A stretch of 14,542 nt of DNA from an uncultured Actinomycetes bacterium (GCA_903891755.1 CAITFY010000050.1:1-14542); one strand, 5' to 3'. Shown: positions 1 to 7,255, counted from the first letter of the stretch. Notes: generated by a model not told the origin, from the letters alone. Translations and numbers: made by a program.

Positions 1-581
1 GGCCAATTGCGGTAAATGCCAGCGACGTCGGTGATAAAGAGAATTTCGGTAGCTTCAAGCGCTCCCGCAATGGCACCAGCGGCTATATCTCCATTGATGT
101 TGAGAGCCTGTCCATCTTCTTGAACTGCCACAGGAGAGATGATGGGTAGATATCCATTGGAGAGCAAGAGATTAAGGAAGGCGGGATCAACGAGAGTTGG
201 TTCACCTACAAGGCCGATATCAACGGATTCGCCATCTGCTATCGGCGTAAATTTTTGGGCTCTGAGAGTGCCACCGTCTCCGGTAGATATACCCACCGCA
301 TTCACACCGTAACCGATAAAGGAGTTGGTGAGATTGCGAAGTACTCCGCCGCAGAGCGTTTGCTGCACTATCTCCATCGCTTCGGGTGAAGTTTTCCGAT
401 AACCGTGCACCATCTCGCTCTCAATATTATGAATGCGAAGTTCTTCATTAATCGCAGGGCCGCCTCCATGCACGACAACCACTTGCTGACCAGATGTGTG
501 AAACTCCGCGATGGTTTTAATTATTCGCTGATTGCTCTCCGGGTTATCTAAAACATGCCCTCCATACTTAATAAGGATCAT
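1..581 (-). CDS. argB: Acetylglutamate kinase ArgB (3' end beyond window)
   Basis: Phosphorylates N-acetylglutamate with ATP, the second step of arginine synthesis in the cytoplasm. I translated the reverse strand from the ATG at 581-579; about 193 codons lie inside the window and the C-terminus is cut off at base 1. Visible amino acid kinase motifs are IKYGGH (residues 4-9), VVVVHGGGP (34-42), HGYRKTS (59-65, acetylglutamate contact region), LNINGDIAAGAIA (160-172) and FITDVAGIY (182-190). The ATG overlaps the argC stop by 4 nt (ATGA), so the two are translationally coupled. The protein starts only three residues before the phosphate-loop lysine. It therefore lacks the N-terminal helix that joins arginine-sensitive kinases into hexamers, and no start codon lies just upstream in frame. 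This resembles the short dimeric E. coli type. A related amino acid kinase such as LysZ is less likely, given argC next door. Confidence 0.92.
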   Translation of the reverse strand, partial: MILIKYGGHVLDNPESNQRIIKTIAEFHTSGQQVVVVHGGGPAINEELRIHNIESEMVHGYRKTSPEAMEIVQQTLCGGVLRNLTNSFIGYGVNAVGISTGDGGTLRAQKFTPIADGESVDIGLVGEPTLVDPAFLNLLLSNGYLPIISPVAVQEDGQALNINGDIAAGAIAGALEATEILFITDVAGIYRNW

Positions 582-1603
582 GAGCCAATACCTTGTGAAC
601 TCAAGCCAGTGTTCTCTGGTAACCCAATCATTAAATTCGCATTCTGAATCGCCTGAGATGCAGCGCCTTTCCCGAGATTATCAATTGCTGCGGAGATGAC
701 GATTCGCTGAGTGTGATCATCAACTGCAACTTGAATCTGCGCTGAATTGGATGCAAGAACGGCAGATGTTTTAGGGAGCTGATCTCCGCTTAAGACTGAA
801 ACAAATTCTTCGCTCTGATAGAAGTTCTTATAAATCTCTTGAGCATCAATTGAACTCAGAGGCGACTTCAACTTCGCCGTTACCGTGGCGAGAATTCCAC
901 GAGGCATAGGCGCCAAAATCGGGGTAAAGGAAATCTTTACCTCTTCATCACCTAAGAGTGAGAGTGTCTGCTCAATTTCTGGTGTGTGCTGATGCACTCC
1001 CCCAAATTTGTATGAGGTCAGCGAACCCATAACTTCGCTAGCTAGAAGGTTTGTCGAAGCTTTACGTCCGGCGCCGGTTGTTCCAGAGGCCGCCACGACG
1101 ACGATGTCGGCGCCGTCAATAATTTTTGAATGAAGGGCAGGTGCTGCGGCGAGTGCAATCGCTGTTGCATAACATCCAGGATTGGCGACTCTCGATGCCT
1201 GAGATATCTTCCCGCGTTGACCAGGAATTTCTGGAAGACCATAAACCCATGCACCGGCATAGGAGCCACCATAATATTTTTCCCAAGAGGCCGAAGACTC
1301 CAGACGGAAATCCGCTCCGAGATCTACGACCTTTATATTTGAATCTACTTCCGCAATCATTTTGGCGGACTCGCCATGAGGAAGTGCGAAGAAGAGAAGG
1401 TCGCAATCATTCATACGCGAAATCTCAGTCGCTTCAAATTGGCGTTCGGAATAGCTAATTAATTGAGGATGTACTGAAGTGATTGCTGCACCGGCTTGGC
1501 TTCCAGCGGCTACATACTCGACCTCAAAGTCCGGATGGCCTACTAGAAGCCGAAGTAGTTCTCCGCCTGAGTAGCCGCTTGCCCCTATCACACCAATTTT
1601 CAT
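578..1603 (-). CDS. argC: N-acetyl-gamma-glutamyl-phosphate reductase ArgC
   Basis: Reduces N-acetylglutamyl phosphate with NADPH to N-acetylglutamate semialdehyde, the third arginine step. At 341 aa it has the usual length. The N-terminal dinucleotide fold carries GASGYSGGE (residues 7-15). The catalytic cysteine is C144 in VANPGCYAT, and the second catalytic region is HQHTPEI at 204-210, where many relatives have HRH. The GTTGAGRKAS loop (174-183) is typical. The ATG at 1603 is preferred because the Rossmann motif begins at once and a promoter -10 element lies 6 nt upstream; there is no Shine-Dalgarno sequence, so the mRNA is probably leaderless. A predicted ArgR operator covers the -35. 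The gene follows pheT by 47 nt and overlaps argB by 4 nt. In most Actinobacteria argJ would come next, and here it does not. Confidence 0.97.
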   Translation of the reverse strand: MKIGVIGASGYSGGELLRLLVGHPDFEVEYVAAGSQAGAAITSVHPQLISYSERQFEATEISRMNDCDLLFFALPHGESAKMIAEVDSNIKVVDLGADFRLESSASWEKYYGGSYAGAWVYGLPEIPGQRGKISQASRVANPGCYATAIALAAAPALHSKIIDGADIVVVAASGTTGAGRKASTNLLASEVMGSLTSYKFGGVHQHTPEIEQTLSLLGDEEVKISFTPILAPMPRGILATVTAKLKSPLSSIDAQEIYKNFYQSEEFVSVLSGDQLPKTSAVLASNSAQIQVAVDDHTQRIVISAAIDNLGKGAASQAIQNANLMIGLPENTGLSSQGIGS

Positions 1604-1609
1604 GGCTTT

Positions 1610-1638
1610 AGAGTAAGGGTTTATGAATAATTATGCAA
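1610..1638 (-). promoter_or_regulatory. Predicted leaderless promoter of argC
   Basis: On the minus strand TTGCAT (1638-1633) and TACTCT (1615-1610) are separated by exactly 17 nt. Then come six bases, AAAGCC, and the argC ATG at 1603. Transcription would start at or next to the A of the ATG. No Shine-Dalgarno sequence is present. The -35 lies inside the first ARG box, so ArgR binding should block RNA polymerase. Inferred from sequence only. Confidence 0.65.
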
Positions 1639-1659
1639 GGATTTGCATAATTATACGCG
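1622..1659. promoter_or_regulatory. Twin ARG boxes, predicted ArgR operator
   Basis: Bases 1622-1639 (TATGAATAATTATGCAAG) match the known 18-bp ARG box WNTGAATWWWWATTCANW with one core mismatch. A second, weaker box lies at 1642-1659 in inverted orientation, giving a 2-bp gap, the classical spacing for a hexameric arginine repressor. Together they contain a perfect 11-bp inverted repeat: 1628-1638 TAATTATGCAA and 1643-1653 TTGCATAATTA around GGAT. The second box includes the pheT stop codon. The arrangement predicts arginine-dependent repression of argC-argB. Confidence 0.72.
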
Positions 1660-4107
1660 AACTACTGCTGCGCATTGCTCAGAAGCTGCTTTAACTGCAG
1701 ATTCGCGATATCCAGATACCTCATCGGCGGTCAGGGTGCGATCAGGAGCCCTAAATGCGAGGGTGAAGGCGAGTGAGACCTTGCCATCTCCTAGGTTCTC
1801 ATAGCGATCGAAGAGATTAATGGACTCCAAGAGCTCACCGGCCCCAGATACAAGCGCGGCCTCAACCTTTGATGCCGGAACTGCCGCATCAACTATCAGG
1901 GATACATCCTGAGTTGCAGCTGGCATGGTGAGAATAGGCTTTGCGGATTTCGCAGACGCCACAGGCAATTCCGAGAGAATTACCGCGAAGGCGCAACTAC
2001 GGGCGGGCAATCCCAAAGCTTCGAGTACTCGAGGGTGCAGCTCCCCCGCATGGGCTACTGGCTTACCACCCACTTGGATCTCGGCGCAACGACCTGGATG
2101 CCAGGGGGCAAGATCTGATTGAACGATGGTTCCGGTATTCCCAGTCAGCTCGATAATTTTGAGGGCTTGTGTCACCGCATCAGACCACTCAAATTCTCGT
2201 CCCGCTCCCCACCAACCATCTCTCTCGAGTGAACCTGCGACTACCGCTCCAACGAAGAGGGGTTGAGGTGGAACGCTGGCATAAATCTCTGCGATGGTCT
2301 CTGCAGATGGACGACCGTCAGTTGGAACTGGTGAAACATGAGCCAACTTTGTGACATCGCGGAAGACCGAACCTATCTCAAAGATCGCGCAATCTTTTGC
2401 ACCACGATTTAAATTCCGCTTTGCGGTATCAAGCAATCCGGGAAGCAAATGAGTTCGAAGAAGTGGAGCTTGATCAGACATTGGGTTTGCCAATTTGAAA
2501 CTAGCCGCGCGAGCACCAACAAAACCAAGCAAATCGACCATCTCTTGATTAACAAATGGATAGTTATAAACTTCCGAGAAACCTAAATTGGCAAGATAAT
2601 TTGCAACACCGCGCTTGCGATACTGCAGAGGACTAAGTGTTGCTCGCGCCGGACCTATTGGGAGAGTTCCTTCAATTGAATTTAAACCAACGAGGCGTCC
2701 TACCTCTTCTACAAGGTCTGAAGGGTTGAGAAGATCACTACGCCATGTTGCAGGTGTAACTTTCCAGAGCGAATCTCCGACAACTTCAATCGAACAGCCG
2801 ACGGTACGTAGGTTGGTTTCAACAACTGCCGGGCTGACTGGTATGCCGAGAAGTTTAGATGCGAAGTGTGGATCAAAATCAATGACAGGCATAGCAGGAA
2901 CCGCGCCTGAAGTAGCGCTTCCCACATGCTTGGCGCCTCCAAGTTCGACGAGAAGTTGAACCGCACGCGCGCTCGAGATTTCAGCCAGCGCTGGATCGAC
3001 TGCGCGTTCTAATCTGCGCGAAGCTTCCGATGAGAGTCGATGGAATCTGGAGTTCTTTGCAATAGAAATAGGATCAAAGCGTGCCGCTTCAATCGCAAGG
3101 TCGGTAGAGGTATCGGTGACCTCAGAGTGCAACCCACCCATGGTTCCGGCAAGTGCAAGTGGTTGCTTATCGTCGGCGACCACCAAGTTTGTGTTGGCCA
3201 GTTTGCGAACTTGGCCATCGAGCGTTGTTAATTCAAGATCCTTATCGGCTCGTCTAATATGTAACGAGCCTGAAATCTTTTTGACGTCGAAGGCATGCAG
3301 GGGCTGACCAAGTTCGAGCATGACGTAGTTAGTAATATCAACAGCGAGTGAAATCGAGCGCATTCCGCACTTTTCAATGCGGCGACTCATCCATAGCGGA
3401 GTCTTAGAGTGTGAATTGAATCCTGATACCGTCCGGATATAGATAACACTCGCCGCAGAGGGATCATCAATTGAGACTTGAATGCCAGCCGTGTTGAGCT
3501 CAAACTCTTTTAAGCTCACAGCATCTGCTGGATCCATGTAAGGAAGTTTTAGCGAAGCTGCCAATTCTCTTGCCAAGCCACGCACAGATAAGGCATAACC
3601 GCGATCTGGGTTAACCGCCACATCGAAAATTGAATCGTTTACCTGTAGCAATTCAAGTGCATTATCACCGGGATTACCTTCGTGAAGAACAATTATGCCA
3701 GCATGATCCTCGCTTAATCCGAGCTCCCTGGAAGAGCAGATCATTCCATTGGAAGTGTGGCCATATGTTTGGCGCGCAGCAATTTCAAATCCCCCGGGAA
3801 GTACTGCTCCGGGCAGAGAAACAACGACGAGATCGCCCTCAACAAAGTTAGTTGCACCGCAAATTACGTAGCGGGTTTCGCCTTCACCGCAATCTAATCC
3901 AACATAACGAATTGGCTTCTTCTGTCCTTCAACTGCTTGGATTGAAAGAACTTTTCCTACAACGAGTGGACCGGTGATATCGGCGCCTTGAATTTCAACG
4001 CCTTCAACCTCAAACCCTACTGAGACGAATGCCTCTTCGATTTGCGAGTTGGTAGTTCCGCTTGGAATTTCAACGTATTCGCGCAACCACGATAGAGGGA
4101 CCTTCAC
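1651..4107 (-). CDS. pheT: Phenylalanine-tRNA ligase beta subunit PheT
   Basis: Beta subunit of the heterotetrameric phenylalanyl-tRNA synthetase; it binds tRNA and edits mischarged tyrosine. At 818 aa it is close to the usual 790-830 aa. The N-terminus MKVPLSWLREYVEI is typical, followed by the EMAP/OB-fold tRNA-binding domain (about 40-150, including CGATNF and NGMICSSRELGL), then the B3/B4 editing and B5 regions. A C-terminal ferredoxin-fold anticodon-binding domain occupies about 725-818 (PAATQDVSLIVD to the end). Translation starts at GTG (4107-4105), which overlaps the TGA of pheS by 4 nt (GTGA), so the two subunits are coupled. The TAA stop lies within the predicted ArgR operator of argC, leaving no room for a separate strong terminator. 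Confidence 0.97.
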   Translation of the reverse strand: MKVPLSWLREYVEIPSGTTNSQIEEAFVSVGFEVEGVEIQGADITGPLVVGKVLSIQAVEGQKKPIRYVGLDCGEGETRYVICGATNFVEGDLVVVSLPGAVLPGGFEIAARQTYGHTSNGMICSSRELGLSEDHAGIIVLHEGNPGDNALELLQVNDSIFDVAVNPDRGYALSVRGLARELAASLKLPYMDPADAVSLKEFELNTAGIQVSIDDPSAASVIYIRTVSGFNSHSKTPLWMSRRIEKCGMRSISLAVDITNYVMLELGQPLHAFDVKKISGSLHIRRADKDLELTTLDGQVRKLANTNLVVADDKQPLALAGTMGGLHSEVTDTSTDLAIEAARFDPISIAKNSRFHRLSSEASRRLERAVDPALAEISSARAVQLLVELGGAKHVGSATSGAVPAMPVIDFDPHFASKLLGIPVSPAVVETNLRTVGCSIEVVGDSLWKVTPATWRSDLLNPSDLVEEVGRLVGLNSIEGTLPIGPARATLSPLQYRKRGVANYLANLGFSEVYNYPFVNQEMVDLLGFVGARAASFKLANPMSDQAPLLRTHLLPGLLDTAKRNLNRGAKDCAIFEIGSVFRDVTKLAHVSPVPTDGRPSAETIAEIYASVPPQPLFVGAVVAGSLERDGWWGAGREFEWSDAVTQALKIIELTGNTGTIVQSDLAPWHPGRCAEIQVGGKPVAHAGELHPRVLEALGLPARSCAFAVILSELPVASAKSAKPILTMPAATQDVSLIVDAAVPASKVEAALVSGAGELLESINLFDRYENLGDGKVSLAFTLAFRAPDRTLTADEVSGYRESAVKAASEQCAAVVRV

Positions 4108-5120
4108 TTAACACCCATTCCAAAGTTCTGAGAGAAGCGCGCATCGCCTTCGACAATGTCATGCATATCCGTAATTCCATGACGAACCATCAGTGTCCGT
4201 TCGAGCCCCATGCCAAATGCGAATCCGCTGTAAACCTCAGGATCAATTCCGCAGGCAATCAAGACCTTCGGGTTGACCATGCCGCAGCCGCCCCATTCAA
4301 TCCAACGTCCATTGAAAAAGAAGTCCACTTCAGCACTTGGTTCGGTGAAAGGGAAGAATGAGGAACGTAATCGGGTTTTAACATCTGGACCGAAGATCGA
4401 ACGAGCAAAGTGATCAAGCGTTCCCTTGAGATCTGCCATCGTGATTCCCTTATCGATGACGAGTCCCTCCACCTGCGAGAAGACCGGAGTGTGGGTCGCA
4501 TCAAGTTCATCGGCGCGATAGGTGCGTCCCGGGCAGATGACATAAATGGGTGGCTTCTCTTCCAGCATGGTGCGAACCTGCACAGGAGAGGTGTGGGTGC
4601 GTAGCACCAGATGCGAATCTGCGGGCTCTACGAAGAATGTATCCTGCATCGTTCGCGCCGGGTGATCTGCTGGGATATTAAGTGCGTCAAAGTTAAGCCA
4701 CTCTGCTTCTAGCTCTGGACCCTCCGCTACGCGGTAACCCATTCCAAGAAAGAGGTCGCAGATCTCATTGGTCAAGATTGTGAGGGGATGTAATCCACCC
4801 TGAATAGTTCTGCGAGCCGGAATCGAGACATCCACTCGCTCTTCAATCAGAACGCGCGCATCACGCTCTGCCTCCAAAACCTTTAAGCGCTCTTCAAGAG
4901 CAACAGCAACTTGATTCTTAGCCTGACCAATAACTTTTCCAAAGTTCGCACGCTCTTCTGGTGTCAATGAGCCGAGTTGTTGATTTGCCTTGGAGATTGG
5001 AGATTTATCTCCGGCATGCGCAGATTTCACTTCTTTGAGGGAATCTAAATCGAGAGCACCGGCAATTGCGCTCAACGCCTCATTCTTGGCATCTTCTATC
5101 GCTTGCGCTGAAAGGCTCAT
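4104..5120 (-). CDS. pheS: Phenylalanine-tRNA ligase alpha subunit PheS
   Basis: Catalytic alpha subunit that activates phenylalanine and charges tRNA-Phe. The 338 aa chain has an N-terminal coiled-coil arm (about 1-95) and a class II aminoacyl-tRNA synthetase core. Motif 1 lies around 113-150. The HTSPVQ segment is at 176-181. Motif 2 spans 197-219 (PGRTYRADELDATH then PVFSQVEG). Motif 3 is GFAFGMGLERT at 299-309, with A301 at the position of E. coli A294 in the phenylalanine pocket. No Shine-Dalgarno sequence precedes the ATG at 5120: the upstream bases read CTCCTCCC, with TAATAT just before them. An internal leaderless promoter is therefore possible. The gene lies 26 nt after the rRNA methyltransferase and overlaps pheT by 4 nt. 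No T-box or phenylalanine-rich leader peptide fits in the gap. Confidence 0.97.
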   Translation of the reverse strand: MSLSAQAIEDAKNEALSAIAGALDLDSLKEVKSAHAGDKSPISKANQQLGSLTPEERANFGKVIGQAKNQVAVALEERLKVLEAERDARVLIEERVDVSIPARRTIQGGLHPLTILTNEICDLFLGMGYRVAEGPELEAEWLNFDALNIPADHPARTMQDTFFVEPADSHLVLRTHTSPVQVRTMLEEKPPIYVICPGRTYRADELDATHTPVFSQVEGLVIDKGITMADLKGTLDHFARSIFGPDVKTRLRSSFFPFTEPSAEVDFFFNGRWIEWGGCGMVNPKVLIACGIDPEVYSGFAFGMGLERTLMVRHGITDMHDIVEGDARFSQNFGMGVK

Positions 5121-5128
5121 GGGAGGAG

Positions 5129-5134
5129 ATATTA
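5129..5134 (-). promoter_or_regulatory. Possible -10 element for internal pheS promoter
   Basis: TAATAT lies 8 nt before the pheS ATG in the 26-nt gap, and the bases between (CTCCTCCC) cannot act as a ribosome binding site. This fits a leaderless internal promoter. The region 16-18 nt further upstream has no good -35, so the call is weak. Confidence 0.35.
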
Positions 5135-5146
5135 CTAAAGTCTCGG

Positions 5147-5950
5147 TTAGTTAGAGAGGTAATACATGGCGATGGCGGCAGCACTTGCTACATTGAAACT
5201 CTCGGCATGGCCCTGCATCGGAATGCTGATTCGCTGGAATGCTGGAGCCAACTCCGGCAAGCCATGACCCTCATTTCCAAAGACCAAGACAGTCGCTTTG
5301 GTCTTATCCACTCCGTTTAAAAGATCATCCGCTCCCCCATCGAGGGCCACAAGTGATAGATCGCGAGAGTAAGAAAACTCTTCTAATTGATCGAGAGAGA
5401 TATCGTCCACGACCGGGATGTTCCAGAGTGAACCTGCAGTTGAACGGACAACTTTGGGGCTATAGATGTCGACGCTTAAATCGCTGAATATCACTAAATC
5501 AAATCCGCAGGCATCAGCAGTTCTTATCGCAGTTCCTGCATTTCCGGGATCTTGAATCTGCCAAAAATAAGCGATCTTCTTTAGAGGTATCTGCGAAAAT
5601 CTCGAAAGATCTGAAGGGAGGTACTTGCAGAGCGCCAAGATTCCTTGTGGCGATTGTGTATCAGCCATTGCCGCCATCACCTGATCTGTAACCATGATTA
5701 CTTCATATTTATTAATAATGGTTTCAGCGAATTCACTACGTAATTTCTCAAGTCCTGAATCAGTCAGGTAGAGCAGATCAATAATCGGAGCGGATGGAAC
5801 CGCTGCATTGAGCGCTCCGCGGAGTGATTGCAATCCATCGGCCACGAAGGTCTTCTCTAAAGTACGTAGCTTCTTTCCCCGTGGACCCAAAAGAGCCTTC
5901 ACTCGCTCCACATGGGGTGAATGAAGGCTCGTAATTGGTGCGTGAGTCAA
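5147..5950 (-). CDS. TrmH/SpoU-family RNA 2'-O-methyltransferase
   Basis: Predicted S-adenosylmethionine-dependent ribose methyltransferase acting on rRNA; the exact target nucleotide cannot be read from sequence. The 267 aa protein has an N-terminal substrate-binding domain (about 5-105, with KTFVADGLQSL at 33-43) and a SPOUT knot domain. SpoU motif 1 is QDPGNAGTAIRTADA (133-147, N137 and R143). Motif 2 is VFGNEGHGL (223-231). Motif 3 is ISIPMQGHAESFNVASA (241-257). The most upstream plausible start is TTG at 5950-5948, 4 nt after the rplT stop; a GTG about 13 codons downstream is an alternative but would remove part of the conserved N-terminus. The place between rplT and pheS is where Actinobacteria usually keep this gene (often called tsnR), supporting a ribosomal role. 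Confidence 0.88.
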   Translation of the reverse strand: MTHAPITSLHSPHVERVKALLGPRGKKLRTLEKTFVADGLQSLRGALNAAVPSAPIIDLLYLTDSGLEKLRSEFAETIINKYEVIMVTDQVMAAMADTQSPQGILALCKYLPSDLSRFSQIPLKKIAYFWQIQDPGNAGTAIRTADACGFDLVIFSDLSVDIYSPKVVRSTAGSLWNIPVVDDISLDQLEEFSYSRDLSLVALDGGADDLLNGVDKTKATVLVFGNEGHGLPELAPAFQRISIPMQGHAESFNVASAAAIAMYYLSN

Positions 5951-5954
5951 TGTG

Positions 5955-6317
5955 TTAAGCGTTTACTACGTGTTGGCGTGCAATCTCTACAAGCGCAGCA
6001 AATGCTGCTGGGTCGTTAGTTGCAAGCTCTGATAGAACGCGACGATCAACTTCGATACCTGCAGCTTTGAGGCCTTGGATAAAGCGGTTGTAGGTCAAGC
6101 CATGCTCACGGGCACCAGCGTTAATGCGTTGGATCCAGAGTTGGCGGAAGTCGCCCTTCTTATCCTTACGGTGATCAAAGGCGTAAACCATTGAGTGCGT
6201 AAGTTGCTCTTTAGCCTTTGTGAAAAGACGTGAGCGTTGTCCGCGGTAACCAGCGGTACGTTCTAATGTGGTGCGACGCTTCTTAGCAGCGTGGACACCG
6301 CGTTTTACTCTAGCCAT
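5955..6317 (-). CDS. rplT: 50S ribosomal protein L20
   Basis: L20 binds 23S rRNA early in assembly of the large subunit, and in several bacteria represses its own operon. The 120 aa length is normal, and the basic N-terminus MARVKRGVHAAKKRRTTLER and the segment GYRGQRSRLFTKAKEQ are diagnostic. The C-terminal globular part (about 60-120, including NAGAREHGLTYNRFIQGL) is complete. A Shine-Dalgarno AGGAG (6330-6326) lies 8 nt before the ATG, directly after the rpmI stop. The gene is third in infC-rpmI-rplT, the near-universal order, and the rRNA methyltransferase follows after a few bases. See the hairpins upstream of rpmI and infC for possible targets of autoregulation. Confidence 0.98.
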   Translation of the reverse strand: MARVKRGVHAAKKRRTTLERTAGYRGQRSRLFTKAKEQLTHSMVYAFDHRKDKKGDFRQLWIQRINAGAREHGLTYNRFIQGLKAAGIEVDRRVLSELATNDPAAFAALVEIARQHVVNA

Positions 6318-6330
6318 TTATCGCGCTCCT

Positions 6331-6528
6331 TTACTTCAAACCGAGCATGCGCTTGGCTGTCATGGTTACGGTCTTCTTACCTGTTGCATCATTGCTCAAA
6401 CGGCGAGTGACGCGTGAAGATTTATGTTCGAGAAGGTGGCGCTTACCAGCACGCTCGTGCATGATTTTGCCGGTGCCGGTCAGACGGAACGTCTTCTTAG
6501 CTCCGCTATGGGTTTTCATCTTTGGCAC
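6331..6528 (-). CDS. rpmI: 50S ribosomal protein L35
   Basis: Small basic large-subunit protein of 65 aa, the usual length. PKMKTHSGAKKTFRLTGTGK and RAGKRHLLEHKSS are classic L35 segments. The start is GTG at 6528-6526, not ATG: the ATG at 6533-6531 just upstream is out of frame, while the internal ATG at codon 4 would remove the conserved N-terminus. A strong Shine-Dalgarno AGGAGG (6540-6535) stands 6 nt before the GTG. The gene lies between infC and rplT, with a 57-nt leader after infC that can form two competing hairpins. Confidence 0.97.
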   Translation of the reverse strand: MPKMKTHSGAKKTFRLTGTGKIMHERAGKRHLLEHKSSRVTRRLSNDATGKKTVTMTAKRMLGLK

Positions 6529-6552
6529 TTCATACCTCCTGGGTACTTGTCT

Positions 6553-6585
6553 TAACTAGCCCTCGCTAGTTAGTTCTGGAACTAA
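6553..6585 (-). promoter_or_regulatory. Two overlapping hairpins in infC-rpmI gap
   Basis: On the minus strand, right after the infC stop, TTAGTT-CCAG-AACTAA (6585-6570) forms a 6-bp hairpin. TAACTAGC-GAGG-GCTAGTTA (6572-6553) forms a perfect 8-bp hairpin. They share bases 6570-6572, so the full forms exclude each other. No U-tract follows the second, so it is not a canonical terminator. A role in control of rpmI-rplT translation or mRNA processing is possible but unproven. Confidence 0.45.
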
Positions 6586-7206
6586 TTACTGGGTAACTTC
6601 TTGGGTCTCTAAAACGGGAGTAGGAGCATCAACAACAACAGGTTTTTCAACAACTGCTGCGGCCTTTGGCGCTGTCTTCTTGGCTGCCTGGCTCTTCTTA
6701 AGAACCGGACCAAGAACCATCGTCATGCTCTTTCCTTCCTTCTTTGGAACGAACTCCACGAAGCCAAACTCTGCGATCTCCTCCGAAAGTTTCATCAACA
6801 ATCGGTAACCCATCTCAGGACGGGTCTGCTCTCTTCCTTTGAATTGAACAGTTACCTTCACCTTGTCTCCGCCTTTGAGGAAGCGCTCAATGTGAGCTTT
6901 CTTCGTCTCATAGTCATGAGGTTCAATCTTCAATCCAAAACGAATCTCTTTAACCACAATGTGGGTCTGGTTCTGTCTAGCTTCCCGTGCCTTCTGTGCG
7001 ATTTCGTACTTGTACTTTCCGAAATCCATGATCTTGCAGACGGGTGGTTTTGCATCTGGAGAAATTTCGACGAGATCGAGTCCGACTTCTTCCGCCATAG
7101 ATAAGGCAGTTGCGGTCGCTACGATTCCAACTTGTTCACCAGAAAAACCGATGAGACGAACTTCCGAGGCTCGGATTCGATCATTGATTCTTTGTTCGGC
7201 GCTGAT
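6586..7206 (-). CDS. infC: Translation initiation factor IF-3, ATC start codon
   Basis: IF-3 binds the 30S subunit, prevents premature 50S joining and rejects poor start codons. The nearest ATG (7098) would delete a strongly conserved N-terminus. Upstream in frame I read ISAEQRINDRIRASEVRLIG and then FSGEQVGIVATATAL, a textbook IF-3 N-domain, up to a stop at 7221-7219. No ATG, GTG or TTG lies in that stretch. ATC at 7206-7204 sits 6 nt after AGGA (7216-7213) and begins the motif, giving 206 aa. IF-3 genes are known to use rare AUU or AUC starts for autoregulation. The N-domain covers about 1-75, the linker includes GKYKYE, and the C-domain (about 85-165, HIVVKEIRFGLKIEPHDYETK) is complete. 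A Lys/Ala/Pro-rich tail of about 35 residues follows, as in other Actinobacteria. It is the first gene of the translation operon. Confidence 0.95.
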   Translation of the reverse strand: MSAEQRINDRIRASEVRLIGFSGEQVGIVATATALSMAEEVGLDLVEISPDAKPPVCKIMDFGKYKYEIAQKAREARQNQTHIVVKEIRFGLKIEPHDYETKKAHIERFLKGGDKVKVTVQFKGREQTRPEMGYRLLMKLSEEIAEFGFVEFVPKKEGKSMTMVLGPVLKKSQAAKKTAPKAAAVVEKPVVVDAPTPVLETQEVTQ

Positions 7207-7216
7207 AACTCTTCCT
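7204..7216 (-). promoter_or_regulatory. Ribosome binding site deciding the ATC start of infC
   Basis: AGGA (7216-7213) is followed by six bases and ATC (7206-7204). GTT, the codon just before it, is not a usual initiator. An ATC start lets IF-3 discriminate against its own mRNA, the established autoregulation mechanism for infC in other bacteria. Confidence 0.75.
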
Positions 7217-7255
7217 CTCTAGAAATTACTTTTCGCAAGGGAGGCTGAGTCGCGC

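Noticed and set aside
1126..1458. Plus-strand open frame opposite argC, about 110 codons
   Set aside because: No recognisable protein motif and no ribosome binding site; it lies fully inside argC, whose catalytic motifs are intact.
1628..1653. The 11-bp inverted repeat as a pheT terminator
   Set aside because: It is AT-rich, overlaps the stop codon and has no U-tract after it; the ARG-box match and spacing explain it better.
5121..5146. Phenylalanine leader peptide or T-box before pheS
   Set aside because: The gap is only 26 nt, with no Phe-rich frame, no T-box element and no terminator.
6553..6572. The 8-bp infC-rpmI hairpin as an intrinsic terminator
   Set aside because: It is followed by AGACAAG with no U-tract, and the highly expressed rpmI and rplT lie directly downstream.
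6586..7098. infC beginning at the ATG at 7098
   Set aside because: It would remove 36 residues of a highly conserved IF-3 N-domain that is encoded in frame directly upstream.
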